Source of the DNA: Alentia gelatinosa
Lineage: Eukaryota; Annelida; Polychaeta; Phyllodocida; Polynoidae
Direction of reading: 5' to 3'
DNA length: 64,000 bases
Assembly (NCBI GenBank): GCA_950022655.1
Contig: OX465584.1
Coordinates: 56,657,789 to 56,721,788 of the forward strand
Below are positions 44,972 to 56,788 of this stretch, in pieces. Below the pieces are notes generated by a model. That model was not told the DNA's origin and did no database searches. It saw only the letters and a program-made list of their open reading frames with translations. Position 1 is the first letter of the stretch, and every line of letters begins with the position of its first letter. A program made the translations under genes and the position numbers.

Positions 44972-45265
44972 CATCCATTATCTCACCCCTGGAATACATG
45001 TCCACAGCCTGAACTTTAGGATCTCGTTCTCCATGCCCCTTCAAGTATTGCAGTCCGCTCTCCATGGTCTATATCCTGTTTATTGCCCATTCTTTTAGTG
45101 TGTACATGGGTGAGATAAATACCAAAAGCTACCCGTTTTGGTCAAAGAAGTCATTCTTCAACTCATTGAATGCTATTGATATTCACTCAGCTGTCCCCTC
45201 GTTCATATCACACCGCATCAAACTCGTGGAGAATGACGACTTTGACCAAAACTTGTTGGTTTCTT
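44972..45265 (+). mobile_element. Family-C2 body plus hairpin element
   Basis: TTATCTCACCCCTGGAATAC...GTACATGGGTGAGATAAATA followed by a hairpin with arms CCGTTTTGGTCAAAGAAGTC and GACTTTGACCAAAACTTG. Close to 21446-21735 in both body and hairpin. Confidence 0.85.
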
Positions 45266-45678
45266 CTCTAGTATTCGCTGACTCTTGCTGTTTCTCATCT
45301 CCCCATCTCCGGGCCCCCCTTCCCCGGTCTCCCCCCTCACGCCTGCCGTCACCACCCGTCTCCCTCCCGCCCTACTCTCCCCGGAACCTCAGCGCAGCCG
45401 GTCTTGCTATCAGTGATTGTCTTGGCAGCACTTCTAAGACAATCCTTCCCCACTGTAAACACCATCTATTCCTTTCCCCCTTGCTCCTACCAAAGACCCT
45501 CCTCAGCCACCACCCCCTCTCTCTCCATCCCCACATATGTTTTTCTGCCGCCACCGCTTTACTGCAACAGAGGTAAAAATTTGAAACAAAACGGTGTCGA
45601 GCTGATGAGGTAGGAGGGAGGTGGTGCAGCTGTTGTGGCTTCGTTTATTTCTCTCCACTGCGGATCGTGACTATGCAG

Positions 45679-45862
45679 TGGCGGGAGCTGGAGGGAAGGC
45701 CCCCCGATCCTGGACACCGGCCAGTCACACTCCCCGCCGGCCGCCCGCGTGGAGGAACACTCCGGCGGCTACGACAGGCTGCAGGAGGAACACATCACAA
45801 ACTCCTCCAAACAATTCCCGGGAAAACATGACAACATCTCAAAGCTAATCACCAAGGCATGA
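45679..45862 (+). CDS. Candidate terminal coding exon, 60 codons
   Basis: After a pyrimidine-rich tract and acceptor GACTATGCAG (AG at 45677-45678), one base completes a split codon. Then 60 codons run uninterrupted to TGA at 45860-45862. The peptide begins GGSWREGPPILDTGQSHSPP, continues through RVEEHSGGYDRLQEEHITNS and ends SKLITKA. Third positions are strongly G/C, the residue mix is hydrophilic and balanced, and no low-complexity run explains the openness. It reads like a cytoplasmic or disordered C-terminal tail. No family is recognised. The stop codon overlaps a GAGCTGCTC palindrome (45861-45869). Upstream exons could not be linked with confidence; 33614-33730 and 43588-43755 lie on the same strand. 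Confidence 0.5.
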
Positions 45863-45869
45863 GCTGCTC

Positions 45870-46850
45870 AGTTTGCCTCTTCGTGAGTGAGTCAGTGGGA
45901 AGTTGTCAACGTGCCCAGCTGTTGTCTTGGTGTGTTACAGTAGAGACTTAAAAAAAAATATCTAAAAAAAAAAGTTGTTGCCCACCTCGAGTTTCACTTC
46001 ACGAAGGAAGTTTGGGGCTTCTAGTTTTTCATATCTCAACTAGTTAACATCAGAAGAAACATCAACTTCCCCCCATCCTTGTAAAGACAAAGGATCTCTG
46101 GGACAACACAAGTGAAGAAGTTTGGATAAACATAAAGTCAGCACTTACCTCAATCGTTCAACTCGATGCTATATCCAAGTGTAGATAGAAACTTAATAAC
46201 TTTTCAAGTCCGATCCAATGAAGGTTCAGCGTACCCAACGCTTGTGTACAATATATATATATATATATAATATGCAATAAATAATGTTTACAATAAATTA
46301 ATATAAATAAATAAGTTAAATAAATAAGGGATGGAGTCGGTCCTCAGTGGTGCATCGATGTGCTGTGCGCTAGCATGGCACTAGGCCAAGACGCTGGAGT
46401 GGTGTGGAGTGCAGGAGGAGACCGTGGAGAATGGCGGGGGAGGGTGTGTGTGCGTGAGGCTGTAGCGCTACCACTGCACTCTGCTCCTGTTGTTTGGTGT
46501 CCAGTGGGCAGACAACGACTGCTGTGCACCGCCCCGCGATAGGCGACCGGAGCAGACACACAGGAGGAAGCCTGGAGGAGTAACCAGGAACACAGGGGGG
46601 CAGCCAAGCCGCACTGGGTATCATCTGTACACTGGAGGGGGTGTGGGTGGTACTACCTACCGGATGGAGGGATGGGTGTGTGTGTGTGTGAGGGGGTTAC
46701 AACAATGAAGCTGGGGTTGTGGCGGTGTGTGCCTTGTGTAGGGGGCCTCTGGTGTTGTGGGTACTGGAGTGGTATCTCCGTAACAACACCCCTACACACA
46801 CACAGACACGTACGGCTTTAACTGCCTTTGTACCGTGTTTTATTACCCAC
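45870..46850. other. Possible 3' flank and interval without recognisable gene
   Basis: If 45679-45862 is a last exon, this is its 3' UTR side. AT-rich DNA with several AATAAA-like hexamers occurs at 46270-46330. GC-richer open frames at 46340-46710 exist on both strands and are not convincing. Confidence 0.35.
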
Positions 46851-46852
46851 CA

Positions 46853-47215
46853 AATACAAAGTGTCCATAGTTAACCTGGAGGAACTCTATATGGACTTAC
46901 CCGGTGCATAGGGATGTGTTGTATTATCTACACAATACAAAGTGCCCATAGTTAACCTGTAGGAACTCTATATGGACTTACCTAGACTTGCTCAAGTCTT
47001 TGGTTATGAGCATTCATTAAATGATTAAAATGATTAGAATAAAGTTCATTATAGTACATGTATGTATCCTTCTCCGACTGGCCCATGTATCCCAGCAAGG
47101 AGGGTATCTATAGTATGCAGGAATTGGAGCCAGTCTAGGACCTACCCGGTACATAGGGATATGTTGTATGATCTATCCATTGTAGTGGTCAAAGTAAACC
47201 TACAGGAACTCTAGG
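46853..47215 (+). repeat. 81-bp tandem repeat interrupted by a MITE
   Basis: The unit AATACAAAGTGYCCATAGTT...CTCTATATGGACTTACC begins at 46853 and 46934. A third unit resumes at 47138 (GGACCTACCCGGTACATAGG) after the family-A MITE at 46982-47137. Confidence 0.9.
46982..47137 (+). mobile_element. Family-A hAT-like MITE
   Basis: CTAGACTTGCTCAAG...GGAGCCAGTCTA with flanks GGACTTAC and GGACCTAC (7 of 8). Inserted in the 81-bp tandem repeat. Confidence 0.9.
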
Positions 47216-47248
47216 ATAGACTATCTTCAGTCCCTGTATCCTCTGCCT

Positions 47249-47392
47249 TAGACTGGCACCAGTCCCTGTATCCTTCCACCTATCCCACCCCTCCTCTCCT
47301 TGATGATTCCTTGACCAGTTACACTGCAACATACTTTATCATAATTTTGTTTAATCACGAATATCAATAATCAAAGACTTAAGCAAGTCTAC
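47249..47392 (-). mobile_element. Family-A hAT-like MITE with perfect TSD
   Basis: TAGACTGGCACCAGTCCCTG...CTTAAGCAAGTCTAC flanked by CTCTGCCT (47241-47248, 47393-47400). Internally deleted and diverged. Confidence 0.9.
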
Positions 47393-47477
47393 CTCTGCCT
47401 ATCCCTACACCTCCACAACCCGCCTCGCCTAAGGATTATTTGCAATGCATTCCGCCCTGATACAGTTTAACTATACA

Positions 47478-47512
47478 TTGAAAGTTCATAATCAAAGGCT
47501 TGAGCAAGTCTA
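47478..47512 (-). mobile_element. Family-A terminal fragment
   Basis: TTGAAAGTTCATAATCAAAG...CTTGAGCAAGTCTA, only the terminal ~35 bp. Confidence 0.6.
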
Positions 47513-47777
47513 TGATTAAGAGCACTAAGTGGGGCATAACGAGTCGTGATTCAAAGTGTACCATTGTTTACTTGCCATCCTCGGCTGCGGTATACATTAT
47601 AGGAGAGAACAACAGGAGTTGTTCCTGAAATTGTATTGTGTGGTAAGGTAAGGACGGTGGGCAAAAATCCCGAACTCTATCATTCCGCTGTGATAATCAT
47701 AATGCAATTGTATACTAATGTGACCCATTTCTGTTGGCCCTTCCTGGCGACCTGAAGCATTTCTTCACCGAATAACT

Positions 47778-47936
47778 ACCCCCTAAAGGACGATGTCCCC
47801 TAAAGCGGGGTGTCTCCTTATGCGGAGTTAAAATAATTTCTTAAAAGAGGGACAAATTTCCGTTCCGAGCAAATTTTCCCCCTTAAACGGGGTGTCCCCC
47901 CTTAAGCGGGGTGTCCACCCTTCAGCGGGGTGTCCC
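47778..47936 (+). repeat. Hairpin-forming ~19-bp repeat (CCCCTTAAGCGGGGTGTC)
   Basis: Three adjacent units (47879-47936) and one or two diverged ones at 47780-47818. Each unit is itself a small inverted repeat, CCCC-TTAARC-GGGG. Confidence 0.85.
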
Positions 47937-47939
47937 GTG

Positions 47940-49780
47940 TGATATTACAATAATAATGTTTAAGCGGTGACACAACCGGTGTATCAAGCATACAACATAT
48001 CTGGAGCTTTACTTTGCTTGTACATTATTTGCTTGTATATAATTGTCCTTTTCCATATCATTTTTGACGACATCGTGGAAGATTGTCTGGATACGGTTAT
48101 ATTGTCTATAAAAATACTTAAATAGAAAAAAAAAAAATTCGGATACGCGAAAACGTATGAGGAAACATTTTTTATATAACTTAAATAGAAAAAAAATACA
48201 GAAAAAATCTCGCGATCGGCAGTGCGACGCCCCACCGCCTGCCCCACGCCCCCCCCCCCCCCCCCCCCCCCCCGGCACACCTCCAGTACGTAGCGTGTCC
48301 CGTCGTACGGTGTCCGCGGAACACCTGAGACCCGGAGAGGGTTGTACTGACACCTGGAGGCCTGGAGTCATGTGGTGTGGTGATGAGAACTATGGGGCGC
48401 CAAATGTCACCTCACTAAAATCACCAATTGTCAATATAATTCAATATAAGCCAAATCTAAAGTGGTCAACTGTATGATAAATTAGTATAATGTTCAGCCC
48501 GTCTATGACACCTTTTGAAATTGAAGAAGAGAAGGATCCTTGGTGCTCTAAATAAGTTCGCAGAATTATATTTAGTTGACATACGGTGCCTCATAAGGGT
48601 GATCATGGTGGGGTGGTAGCAGTGGGAGCTGAGATGTTGGTGTCTGTTGCTCAGTGGAGACCCCTGTGGAGGTGTCAAGCATAAACTCCACGAGGACCAG
48701 TTCATTTTCAGTTATTCTCATCTACGAACATTAAAGGCATATCCTACAATTCACGGTGATGCCACCTGCCGATTGTTAAATATTGTGATTTACCAGTCGA
48801 AACTGGTTCCTTGTGATTTATCCTTATTTAAAAATGAGTATGTTTCACGTTTTATCCAGTTTATCCAGTCTAAATAGGTAAAATAGGCCAATTTACATTT
48901 ACCTTATTCATTCAGGAGATGTACTGAAAAATATGGAATCTGAATAAAAAAAACTAGCACGGTGACCCTCGGTTGTTAAGTTAGATATATGTTCTATAGC
49001 ACTTGAAGATCATCATATTCAATTTCAAGGAAATTGATACGGGTTTTAATTTTCTAGCGAAATTTTCCGAAATGCCTTTAAGTTCCCAATTGACCTTAAG
49101 AATGAACTTTAGACTATATTTAAACTGCAGCGTGATGTATTGTGCATTAAGTCAATTCTTATCAACAAAAGAACCCCACTGATATACACGTTTCCCTCTC
49201 TCGTCAATCCTACACCAAACAAAAACCAGAAATGCTATTGAACGCGCCGACATTGTATCGTGACTATGAGACACTAAGAGTCAACTTTCTCCTCAAGTCA
49301 TCCAGGTTGACATTGGATCATGTGAGAAGAAGTTCGTGGAAACGTGAATAATCATCCCATGACTAAGCCAAAGGGTGAAGAATGGGAGCGTTGTGTCTGT
49401 ACTCACCGCTAGATGGCTCCCCGCCCCCCTGGGCACCTGCCATTCTTGTACGGCGGAGTGTGACGATGTTAAAGGGGCGGTGGGACCCGCCGATAGGGGT
49501 GTGGTGAGGGGTGCGATTGAGACTGTACTTTTATTTATGACGCCTCTCTTTTATGGGTGAGAACTGATTGTCCTCGACCTATCAGGCTCAGGATGACCTC
49601 TGAGAGTGACCTTCACGCTGACCTAGATACAGAATTAACCACACACCTGGATCTTTTACTTGTATCTTAACTAGTTCCACATCTGTGTGTTGTTACCAGA
49701 GTATGCATCAATCTACCCTCCAAACTACCCTCTTTAGACAGCCTGAAACTCCTGTGTGTCAGATTGAAGAGGAAATCAAC
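47940..49780. other. Interval without recognisable gene
   Basis: Includes a 25-bp poly-C tract (48249-48273) in a CG-rich patch. AT-rich DNA follows. A short acceptor/donor pair around TGGAGACCCCTGTGGAG (about 48654-48670) is too small to call. Confidence 0.4.
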
Positions 49781-49784
49781 AAGT

Positions 49785-50086
49785 TTGGGTCAAAGTCATC
49801 ATTCTCCATGAGTTTGATGTGGAGTGATATGACGAGACAAAAGTCGAGTGAATATCATATAGCATTCAAACGAGTTGGAGAAATATCCCCAACGAGTATA
49901 GATATCACACAGCATTCAAACGAGTTTTTTTTAATTTATTTATCTCACCCCTGTACACACGAAGTGTATGGACAACACACAGGGTATAAATCATGGAGAA
50001 TTGACTGCAATACCCGTAGGGGCATGGAGAACGAGTTCTAAATGTTCAGCATATGGGGCAAAAATACCAGGGGTGGGATAATAGTA
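49785..50086 (-). mobile_element. Family-C2 body plus hairpin element
   Basis: Complement of the 21446 and 44972 copies: hairpin 49790-49930 (GTCAAAGTCATCATTCTCC...AACGAGTTGGAG), then the body 49945-50086 ending ACCAGGGGTGGGATAATA. The hairpin contains a half family-H motif, CCAACGAGTATAG. Confidence 0.85.
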
Positions 50087-50150
50087 TAATATTTCGGTAT
50101 TTTCATAAACCTTACTTCGCCAATTTTTTTTAACCTGGACAGGGTAGACC

Positions 50151-50314
50151 ATAGACTTGCTCGAGTCTTTGATTATGAACATTCACTAAATGATTAATCA
50201 CAACCAGAATAAAGTTCATAAAAGTATACATGTATCCTTCTCTGACTGGCCCATTACTTGCTTGTATCCCAGCAAGGAGGGTAGCCATAGGGTGCAGGGA
50301 CTGGAGCCAGTCTA
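50151..50314 (+). mobile_element. Family-A hAT-like MITE
   Basis: ATAGACTTGCTCGAG...GGAGCCAGTCTA with flanks GGTAGACC and GGTATACC (7 of 8). Confidence 0.9.
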
Positions 50315-50329
50315 GGTATACCATTGTTC

Positions 50330-52555
50330 AATATCTTTTATTAGATTCTAACCGTTGGAGAGAACATAATAGAGAGAGATTTCAATAATTTAACATATGT
50401 TATGCAAGCTCACCGACCCAACCAGAGCCAATCATTACTGTTTTTTATATTTTACTCAAAGGCAAATTTTTACACCAGTGTTTCATACGAAAGGTAAATC
50501 AGAAACACTTCATGGTTTATCAGTGATTCTTGAAACGTCTTCAGGTATCGGAGAAACATTAGGTAAAATCATCTCTTGAGGCCACCATAGATTCTAGTCA
50601 CAATTCGCGCACTTGGTTTACAGATCTAACCCTCATGTTGATAGTTCACTCACGATGGACATTCGTTGACCCAGATCTGTCTTTTCAGGGCCCATCTCAG
50701 CCAATCAAATCCGTCGACACAAGTCGTTTAGGCAGATGTGATTGTTAATGGCCGCTTCCGGTGCTGACCCGTGCCGCCCCCTACCGGCACAATGCCTCGT
50801 AATCAAACGCTGCCCAAAATACCGCCGGCTCCCTACCCGTTTCAACATATGTTGTGGATTAACTCCAGTACCCTTCAACCCCCTCGCCTCACCCCCTACC
50901 TCCACAATCGCCCTTTTCGCTGATCTGAGCCTTGATATGCGTTTATTCACAACATTTGTCTTACTCCTTCCAAAAGCTCTCCACATAATACACCAGAGAG
51001 GAGATTGTGGTCACAGCCGATTCGTGAACGTCGTTCGTGTCTGTTTGAAACACAGAACCTAGAACCGGTAAACAGGAACTTGAAAGGCATCTGTAGCGAG
51101 CTACCTGTCTCTACGCAGTTGTCTTGAGTTTACATTGATGAGAATTGATGAAGAAACCATCAACACAGGTCAGATTCAGAGCGAGGCCAGCCGACTGAGA
51201 CGCTACCTCTGGCAGCCACGGTCAAGGTCAGTCAGTCCCAGGGGTCAGGAGGTCACGGTGGCGTCCCCTGGTGAGTGAGCGGGCACCTAAGGATTATCAC
51301 TACTCTCCAAGCATATATGTTCCCTATAGAGCATATACATTGTAATAGAGAGCGGTTCAAGCCTGTGGTTGGAGACTGGACGGGATTATCTGAGGCTGAG
51401 CGGGTGGTGGGCGCAAGAAAACAACAACTGGATTAGCTAAGACCCGTTGGTATGGAAACGGAGGGACAGCGCCTATCTCCAGCCCCAGGGATGCGAGGTC
51501 AACTGACACTACAAAGGACCATATGGCGATGACTGAGGGGTGAATATATTTAAATCCAAGAGTAGCTCACTCCCACCGGACTGTCCATCCTGCTCAATAT
51601 ATATGTATATGGAGAGTGTGTTATGCTTTCCTGCCCTGTTGTTATCCTTGTAGACAGGGTGCATTAAGTGCACGTGGAATAGTTGTACGGTTTCTCCAAA
51701 AGAGTGGTATTCTTTGGATATTTCTGTATGATCAAATGATGTTATGGATCGTGTATATATACTACATATAGGGGTTATTTGAACTTTGTAATAGGCAAAG
51801 CCATGAAAACCAATTGCCGAGTCAATTGAGGCTAATGCCCCTTTAGCGGGTTGTTAGAACTTCAGATCCTTAAATGAGAACCGGTTTGATCAATTGATTT
51901 ATGTATTAATGAAAGACCCAATAAAGAAATCGATAAAAAATAGTAGTGTAGTTTAGTTGTAAATACTGGAGATTGTGCCAACATACAATATCACGATACA
52001 ATGTTGGAATTGTTGATGATAATTCAAAATGGCTTCATATTATGAATAAGATTCCCAATCACCTTACCTCATTGTAAGCAATGGATATGATTATTGCAAA
52101 TCAAAGGATAACTCTATTAAAACTTTATACGATAATTAAGCACACAAAAAAATGTCCGAGGCGAATACATAATAGAAAGCAGTAGGGTTAGCTGAGCCAC
52201 AATCTCCCATCAATCATTCGCTAACCACTCGTCACTGAGGGACACATCTCAGTCTCTACCTCACTCCATTTTTCTACATTTCTTTCTGCTGCTACCGGTG
52301 AGTATAGAGGAGTACTTGTTGGTGCGACGAGGCCTAATTTCAATGGACTGGGTGGTATTTGTGTGTGGTATTTTTTCTGCTTCTCCTGACAGATGTCATC
52401 TACTCTAGGTACTAAAGTAGGTTGTGCTTCTCTATTCTGGTGTAAAGCCACGCTAACTCGTTGGCCACACACATACAAGCACATATACAGACACACGCAC
52501 ATAGGTGACCTAACATTTGAAGATTACTTGTATATTAGACGACCGATCACGCAGA
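50330..52555. other. Interval without recognisable gene
   Basis: AT-rich with a GC-richer patch at 50740-50920. An X-box-like GTTGGTATGGAAAC lies at 51446-51459. A degraded family-H motif (GGTGAGTATAGAGGAGTACT) lies at 52288-52318. Short open frames only. Confidence 0.4.
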
Positions 52556-52559
52556 GAAA

Positions 52560-52920
52560 GGTACTTCATTTTACTATATACCCATGCCGTATATACTGTA
52601 AATACGCACCGTTTCGGTATATGACGTAAAAGTACTGTACGGACCAGTGGTCCGTACACCAAAATACAGACTACCTACCCAAACACATTTATTAAAGTCT
52701 TGGTTGTTAAGAAAAATGAAATTGATTTTTTTTTAAAATTTCGGGTATATAATAAATATATAACGTCCAACCATGCTTGTACAAGTCACAGAACTCGATG
52801 ACAATTTACGGTTTGTACCGAACTCGGCGTAAACGCCTCGGTCCGTACAAACCGTAAATGAGCATCTCGATCTGTGACTTGTACAGCATGGTCAGGACGT
52901 TCTATATAAATATCTAATGT
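52560..52920 (-). mobile_element. Family-E hairpin element, copy 2
   Basis: Reverse complement of 22450-22825 over essentially the whole length: TATACCCATGCCGTATATAC, GTACGGACCAGTGGTCCGTAC, then the hairpin 52772-52908 with arms CTTGTACAAGTCACAGAACT and GATCTGTGACTTGTACAGCA. Confidence 0.9.
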
Positions 52921-52924
52921 TATC

Positions 52925-53485
52925 CCAATTTTATCCAATATACCCTCAGAAACAGTGTCAGTCATTTTGAGAGAAATTCAAACTCACTCAGTTTGGTGGC
53001 AGCCTGTTATGGAAATCATCTCGAACTCACCTATGAACAAAAAGAAGGAACATGATTAGTTATAGATAAATAACATTAATAATGTCAATGTACCAGACAA
53101 CTGCTACAGATCCCTTAATTAGCTACATTGTACCGGGGACATGTACATTGTGGCAAGTCAGAATCTCCGGGAAAAAAGTCCCATCCAAAATTAGATCAAA
53201 TCATCATATGCTTCAAAATAAGTTTATCTAATATTCGTTCAATATTAATCATTTTAAATCAGTCATATTACTCTCATTTACCATCAGAACTCACTGTCAT
53301 AAAATGTTTTGCACACTAAAACCCCGAAAAAATAGAGAATTATATACTATTGTAAGTATACACCAGATTACCACCATGCCTGACAGTGCTGTGCCATTAG
53401 GGCGTGATCTTGAAATACAAGTCTTCCAAGAAACTTTATGTTCCAATATACTTGTTATAATTAATGTAAGTGGATTATACAATAC
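52925..53485. other. Interval without recognisable gene
   Basis: AT-rich; open frame 53304-53513 (+) runs into a tandem repeat and is not convincing. Confidence 0.35.
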
Positions 53486-53490
53486 TACTG

Positions 53491-53680
53491 GTTTTGTGTA
53501 CGATTTCCTGTAATCACTTTGTAGTTCACGCGTAGCAATATACTCGCATTCACTCGGGTATTACTTCGCATCAAATACAATAACGACTGGTTTTGTGTAA
53601 CAGTTCCTGTAATCACCTCGTAGTCTAATATCCTCACATTCTTTCGGATATTACTTCGCATCAACTACTCGGATATTACG
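53491..53680 (+). repeat. 99-bp tandem duplication
   Basis: GTTTTGTGTA...TTCCTGTAATCAC begins at 53491 and 53590. Each copy contains TCGGRTATTACTTCGCATCAA. Confidence 0.9.
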
Positions 53681-54059
53681 GCCACTCGCACACAATACCA
53701 ATCATTCTTGTGTATATAAACAACGATGTTAGTACTATACTCGTTTATATAAACGATGGCTTACTCTGAGTGAGGTAACACCACCACACCACAGCCTCCA
53801 CCCGTTCTCTAATGTTGAGCGTTTAACTTGGATCTACCACTGTCAGTGAGCACACCCTCCCCTATGGTGCTCACCCCGTGCCTTGCCCAATTTTCGTGCT
53901 GGGTTTCTATGCTGCGGCCAGGCGCCAAGGACCAGGATGAAAGCCACAACAACACAAAACAAGGCGGACTGGACTTGGCAGACGACACTGCCTATTCTCC
54001 CCTCACTCTCCCCTCACTCTCCCCCCGCCCCTTCTCCCCGTATCTATTTTCCATTATTT

Positions 54060-54200
54060 CCGGTGCGGCGCGTGCGCCTGCGCGTTGAGCATGCGCGGTA
54101 GGGTGTACCGGAACGCCGCCGCCGCCGCCGCGTCCACTGCCAGAACGAGGCAAACTGGCCGCCATTGTGGTCCTTCCCGGTTCGTTCTCCAAGCACAAAC
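54060..54200. promoter_or_regulatory. CpG-rich promoter-like patch with NRF1, ETS and YY1 sites
   Basis: NRF1-type GCGTGCGCCTGCGC and GAGCATGCGCGG (54069-54097), ETS-type CCGGAA (54109) and TTTCCGG, a (CCG)n run, and the YY1 motif GGCCGCCATTGTGG (54157-54170). On the minus strand the YY1 site contains an ATG (54165) opening MAASLPRSGSGRGGGGG, a plausible but unproven N-terminus. A family-A MITE abuts the patch at 54208. Confidence 0.45.
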
Positions 54201-54207
54201 CTGGACG

Positions 54208-54492
54208 TAGACTGGCTCCAGTGCATACATCCTACGGCTATCCCTCCACCTACCTCACCCCTCCATGCTGGGATACAGTCAGAAGGAAACATACTATAAT
54301 GAACTGTATTCTGATTGCGTTGAATCATTTAATGAATGTTCATAATCAAAGACTTGAGGAAGTCTGCCCCTCCATCTACCTTACCCCTTCTCGCTGGAAC
54401 CATGCAGTGGTTAGGCAAGGATGCATTTTATAATGAACTTTATTCTGAATCATATAATGAATGTTCATAATCAAAGACTTGAGCAAGTCTAT
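54208..54492 (-). mobile_element. Composite of two family-A MITEs within one TSD
   Basis: The outer termini TAGACTGGCTCCAGTG and CTTGAGCAAGTCTAT are flanked by CCTGGACG on both sides (54200-54207, 54493-54500), a perfect TSD. Inside, a second copy of the 5' terminal module (CAAAGACTTGAGGAAGTC) ends near 54366 and a second partial body follows. Tandem duplication within the element, or mobilisation as a dimer, would explain this. Confidence 0.88.
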
Positions 54493-54589
54493 CCTGGACG
54501 TCCTCTTTTCCCCTGGAGTTGTAACTTAGTGTGTTTTTTTGGGAAACGCTTGGAGAGTGAAGGATGATAGTTAGAATGCACTGGGTTGA

Positions 54590-54596
54590 TGTGTGT

Positions 54597-54627
<31 letters not shown>

Positions 54628-54752
54628 TACCCAGCGCTACATACCATTGTTAGCGTCGTGCCTTGTAGGTCTGCACTGCACCTACCCCCCATGCCTCCCC
54701 CTCCCCTCCCCCAACCCTGCCCTGACACTACCCTCCCCCCCCCCCCCCCCCA
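54590..54752 (+). repeat. (TG)n with poly-G 17 and poly-C 17
   Basis: (TG)n leads into G17 at 54611-54627, and C17 lies at 54735-54751. The two tracts could pair as a long inverted repeat with a 107-bp loop. Confidence 0.9.
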
Positions 54753-54759
54753 CCCACCA

Positions 54760-55700
54760 TCACCGTGATGCAGGGTGCCCTTGCTCACCACCCAAACGGA
54801 CTCGACGTGAAAATGCGACTTTAAATATTGCAGTGGCGCGGCGAAAGAAAAGTCGGGAACATTGGGTGGCGACAAAGGTACAGTCAAGCCGACTAGATGA
54901 TAGACATCGATCGGCCGCCAGACGGGCACAATGGTAAAAAGGGCATTATTTAGCGCCATCAGTGAAATTATTTATACAGGAATCAGCCCGGAGTCTCCCC
55001 TACAAGCACCTTTTACTTCACTTTGAGAGCCGCAGTCAGGAAATGAATTGCTCCCGGTCTCGGCATAAATGTGTCCACTGCGCAGCCGCCACGCGCACGT
55101 CCGGGGGAGGTATAGGTGGCGCTGGCGTCGGAATGGGACGCGCGGTGATAGGAGCGTCCCATGACGGGTAATGTTCAGTGCGCATGCGTGGGGGGTCCCT
55201 GTAGGAAATACCTGCTTATTATGAGGAGGTGACCTCTGGCCGGCCTGCGCCCCTCCCGGTACCTCACCTCTAACCCCGCCCTGATGCATTGTTTAGCTAT
55301 CATATCAGTTCCCTTTCATTATTCATCATTTCATTAGCCTCTTTGGCACGAGCCACTGACCACCTCTGAATTCCCGCGCATCGCCAGCGCCCCCTTAGCG
55401 GTGGCGGCGCTAACTAACCGGATAACCTGTCCACACCCAAATAACCTTGCCGCGCCAGTGCCCCCTCAGCGCGCGCCCGCCTGCCTGCCACCAGGGGAGC
55501 GGTGGTAGATCATCCCGCCCCACAAACGCCCGTCAAGACAAACCCCACTTTGGTGTAAATCTACGACGACGTTGACCACTCCTTACGACCCCCTGAGCCA
55601 CAGCAGCGAGGTGCCCGCCTATAACCTCCTTTACATTTTTGTAAGGTACCCTAAAAGTCTGTCGGTGGTACCACGGACTGTATGGCAGTATCAATATGCG
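54760..55700. other. CG-containing interval, promoter-like motifs, no gene called
   Basis: NRF1 palindrome TGCGCATGCG at 55179-55188 and CG-rich DNA at 55080-55160 and 55370-55520. Open frames on both strands, not coding-like enough to call. Confidence 0.4.
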
Positions 55701-55711
55701 TGGTATCTGTT

Positions 55712-55892
55712 GTTATCCTACCCCGCATATAAATCTCCATAGACTTAACATGGTGTGACTGTATGCCCCGGTTATGCCATAAAATATGTATATGCCACTG
55801 GTAAAATATGAAGTTAAAAACATGTGAAAGGGTAGGATGAAATCTAAACATCACTCAATTTCATATGAAATTTCGTGATGTTTCATGATAGT
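55712..55892 (+). mobile_element. Family-B element, hairpin collapsed
   Basis: TTATCCTACCCCGCATATAA...GGGTAGGATGAAATCTAAAC, then only the short palindrome ATTTCATATGAAAT plus CGTGATGTTTC. The body is intact but the hairpin middle is deleted. Confidence 0.8.
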
Positions 55893-55899
55893 ATTAGTT

Positions 55900-56755
55900 T
55901 TCCCTCACTTTTCAATATGTAAGTGTCACGACCTATTGTAATCAATAGATTTTTGTCAAATGCAATCTTGATAAGCCAGTCATCCTCCGATTACGTTTAT
56001 TAAACAATATTTACCGTGGATCGTCCCTGAGGTTCCCCATCGCTTCATAGGTCGTATCGTCCAGTCTAATTACCGTTTGTAGATCATTAAAAAAGCCCCT
56101 GTTCATAATACTAGGCATTACTTGTGCTTCATTGTCACATGGCGAAGATACTGATCGTGTCTGGTGAGTTCACTACGCAACCAATATGCATGGTGTAGTT
56201 TAAAGTTCTACGGTTCTTCATGCAGTTCATGAATACCATATTATATGAAATAGCATCAATGCAACCTTTATCAAAGGATATTGAAATTCTAGATATAGGT
56301 GCATGTATTGTTCTCTGTTGATATGATGAGTTTAGAACGGCTTCTCGGAAATTGCAACGTATTTTAAAATAATTGAAAAATTCCTGAGGGTTAGGATTAT
56401 ATATAAGCCAATTGAATATTTCAAAACTGTAGTTCGACGATGATGAAAGATATATATTACCAGCCTATTTTGTCCCATAAATGTTGACTTCAGTCGGCCA
56501 GGACAGTGAGAGAACTTGTCAACCATATCAAAGGAAAGCTAATCATGGCAGAACCTGCCAGTGCTGTCATCGTCTTATCAACTGTTAGAGTGGACATCAG
56601 AAAATCTAGGTCAACTTCAGCTTCATTCCGTCTTGACTTCATCACGATTCGGACGCTGACCTCTCACTCTCCCAGCAGAGGCGTCCCGGCCCCGCACCCT
56701 TCATATCCCAAGGGTCTTGTCCGAGGCCAGGCTGTGGCCATTAATCTCAGCCCGG
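55900..56755. other. Interval without recognisable gene
   Basis: AT-rich; open frame 56506-56781 (+) runs into the GAGCAGCTC array and has no recognisable domain. Confidence 0.35.
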
Positions 56756-56759
56756 CTCT

Positions 56760-56788
56760 GAGCAGCTCTGAGCAGCTCTGAGCAGCTC
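56760..56788. promoter_or_regulatory. Three GAGCAGCTC palindromes at exact 10-bp spacing
   Basis: GAGCAGCTC at 56760, 56770 and 56780, each separated by a single T. The cleanest phased array in the window. Confidence 0.6.

Noticed and set aside
45064..45576. 170-codon plus-strand frame
   Set aside because: The first half lies in a family-C2 element and the second half in pyrimidine-rich low-complexity DNA.
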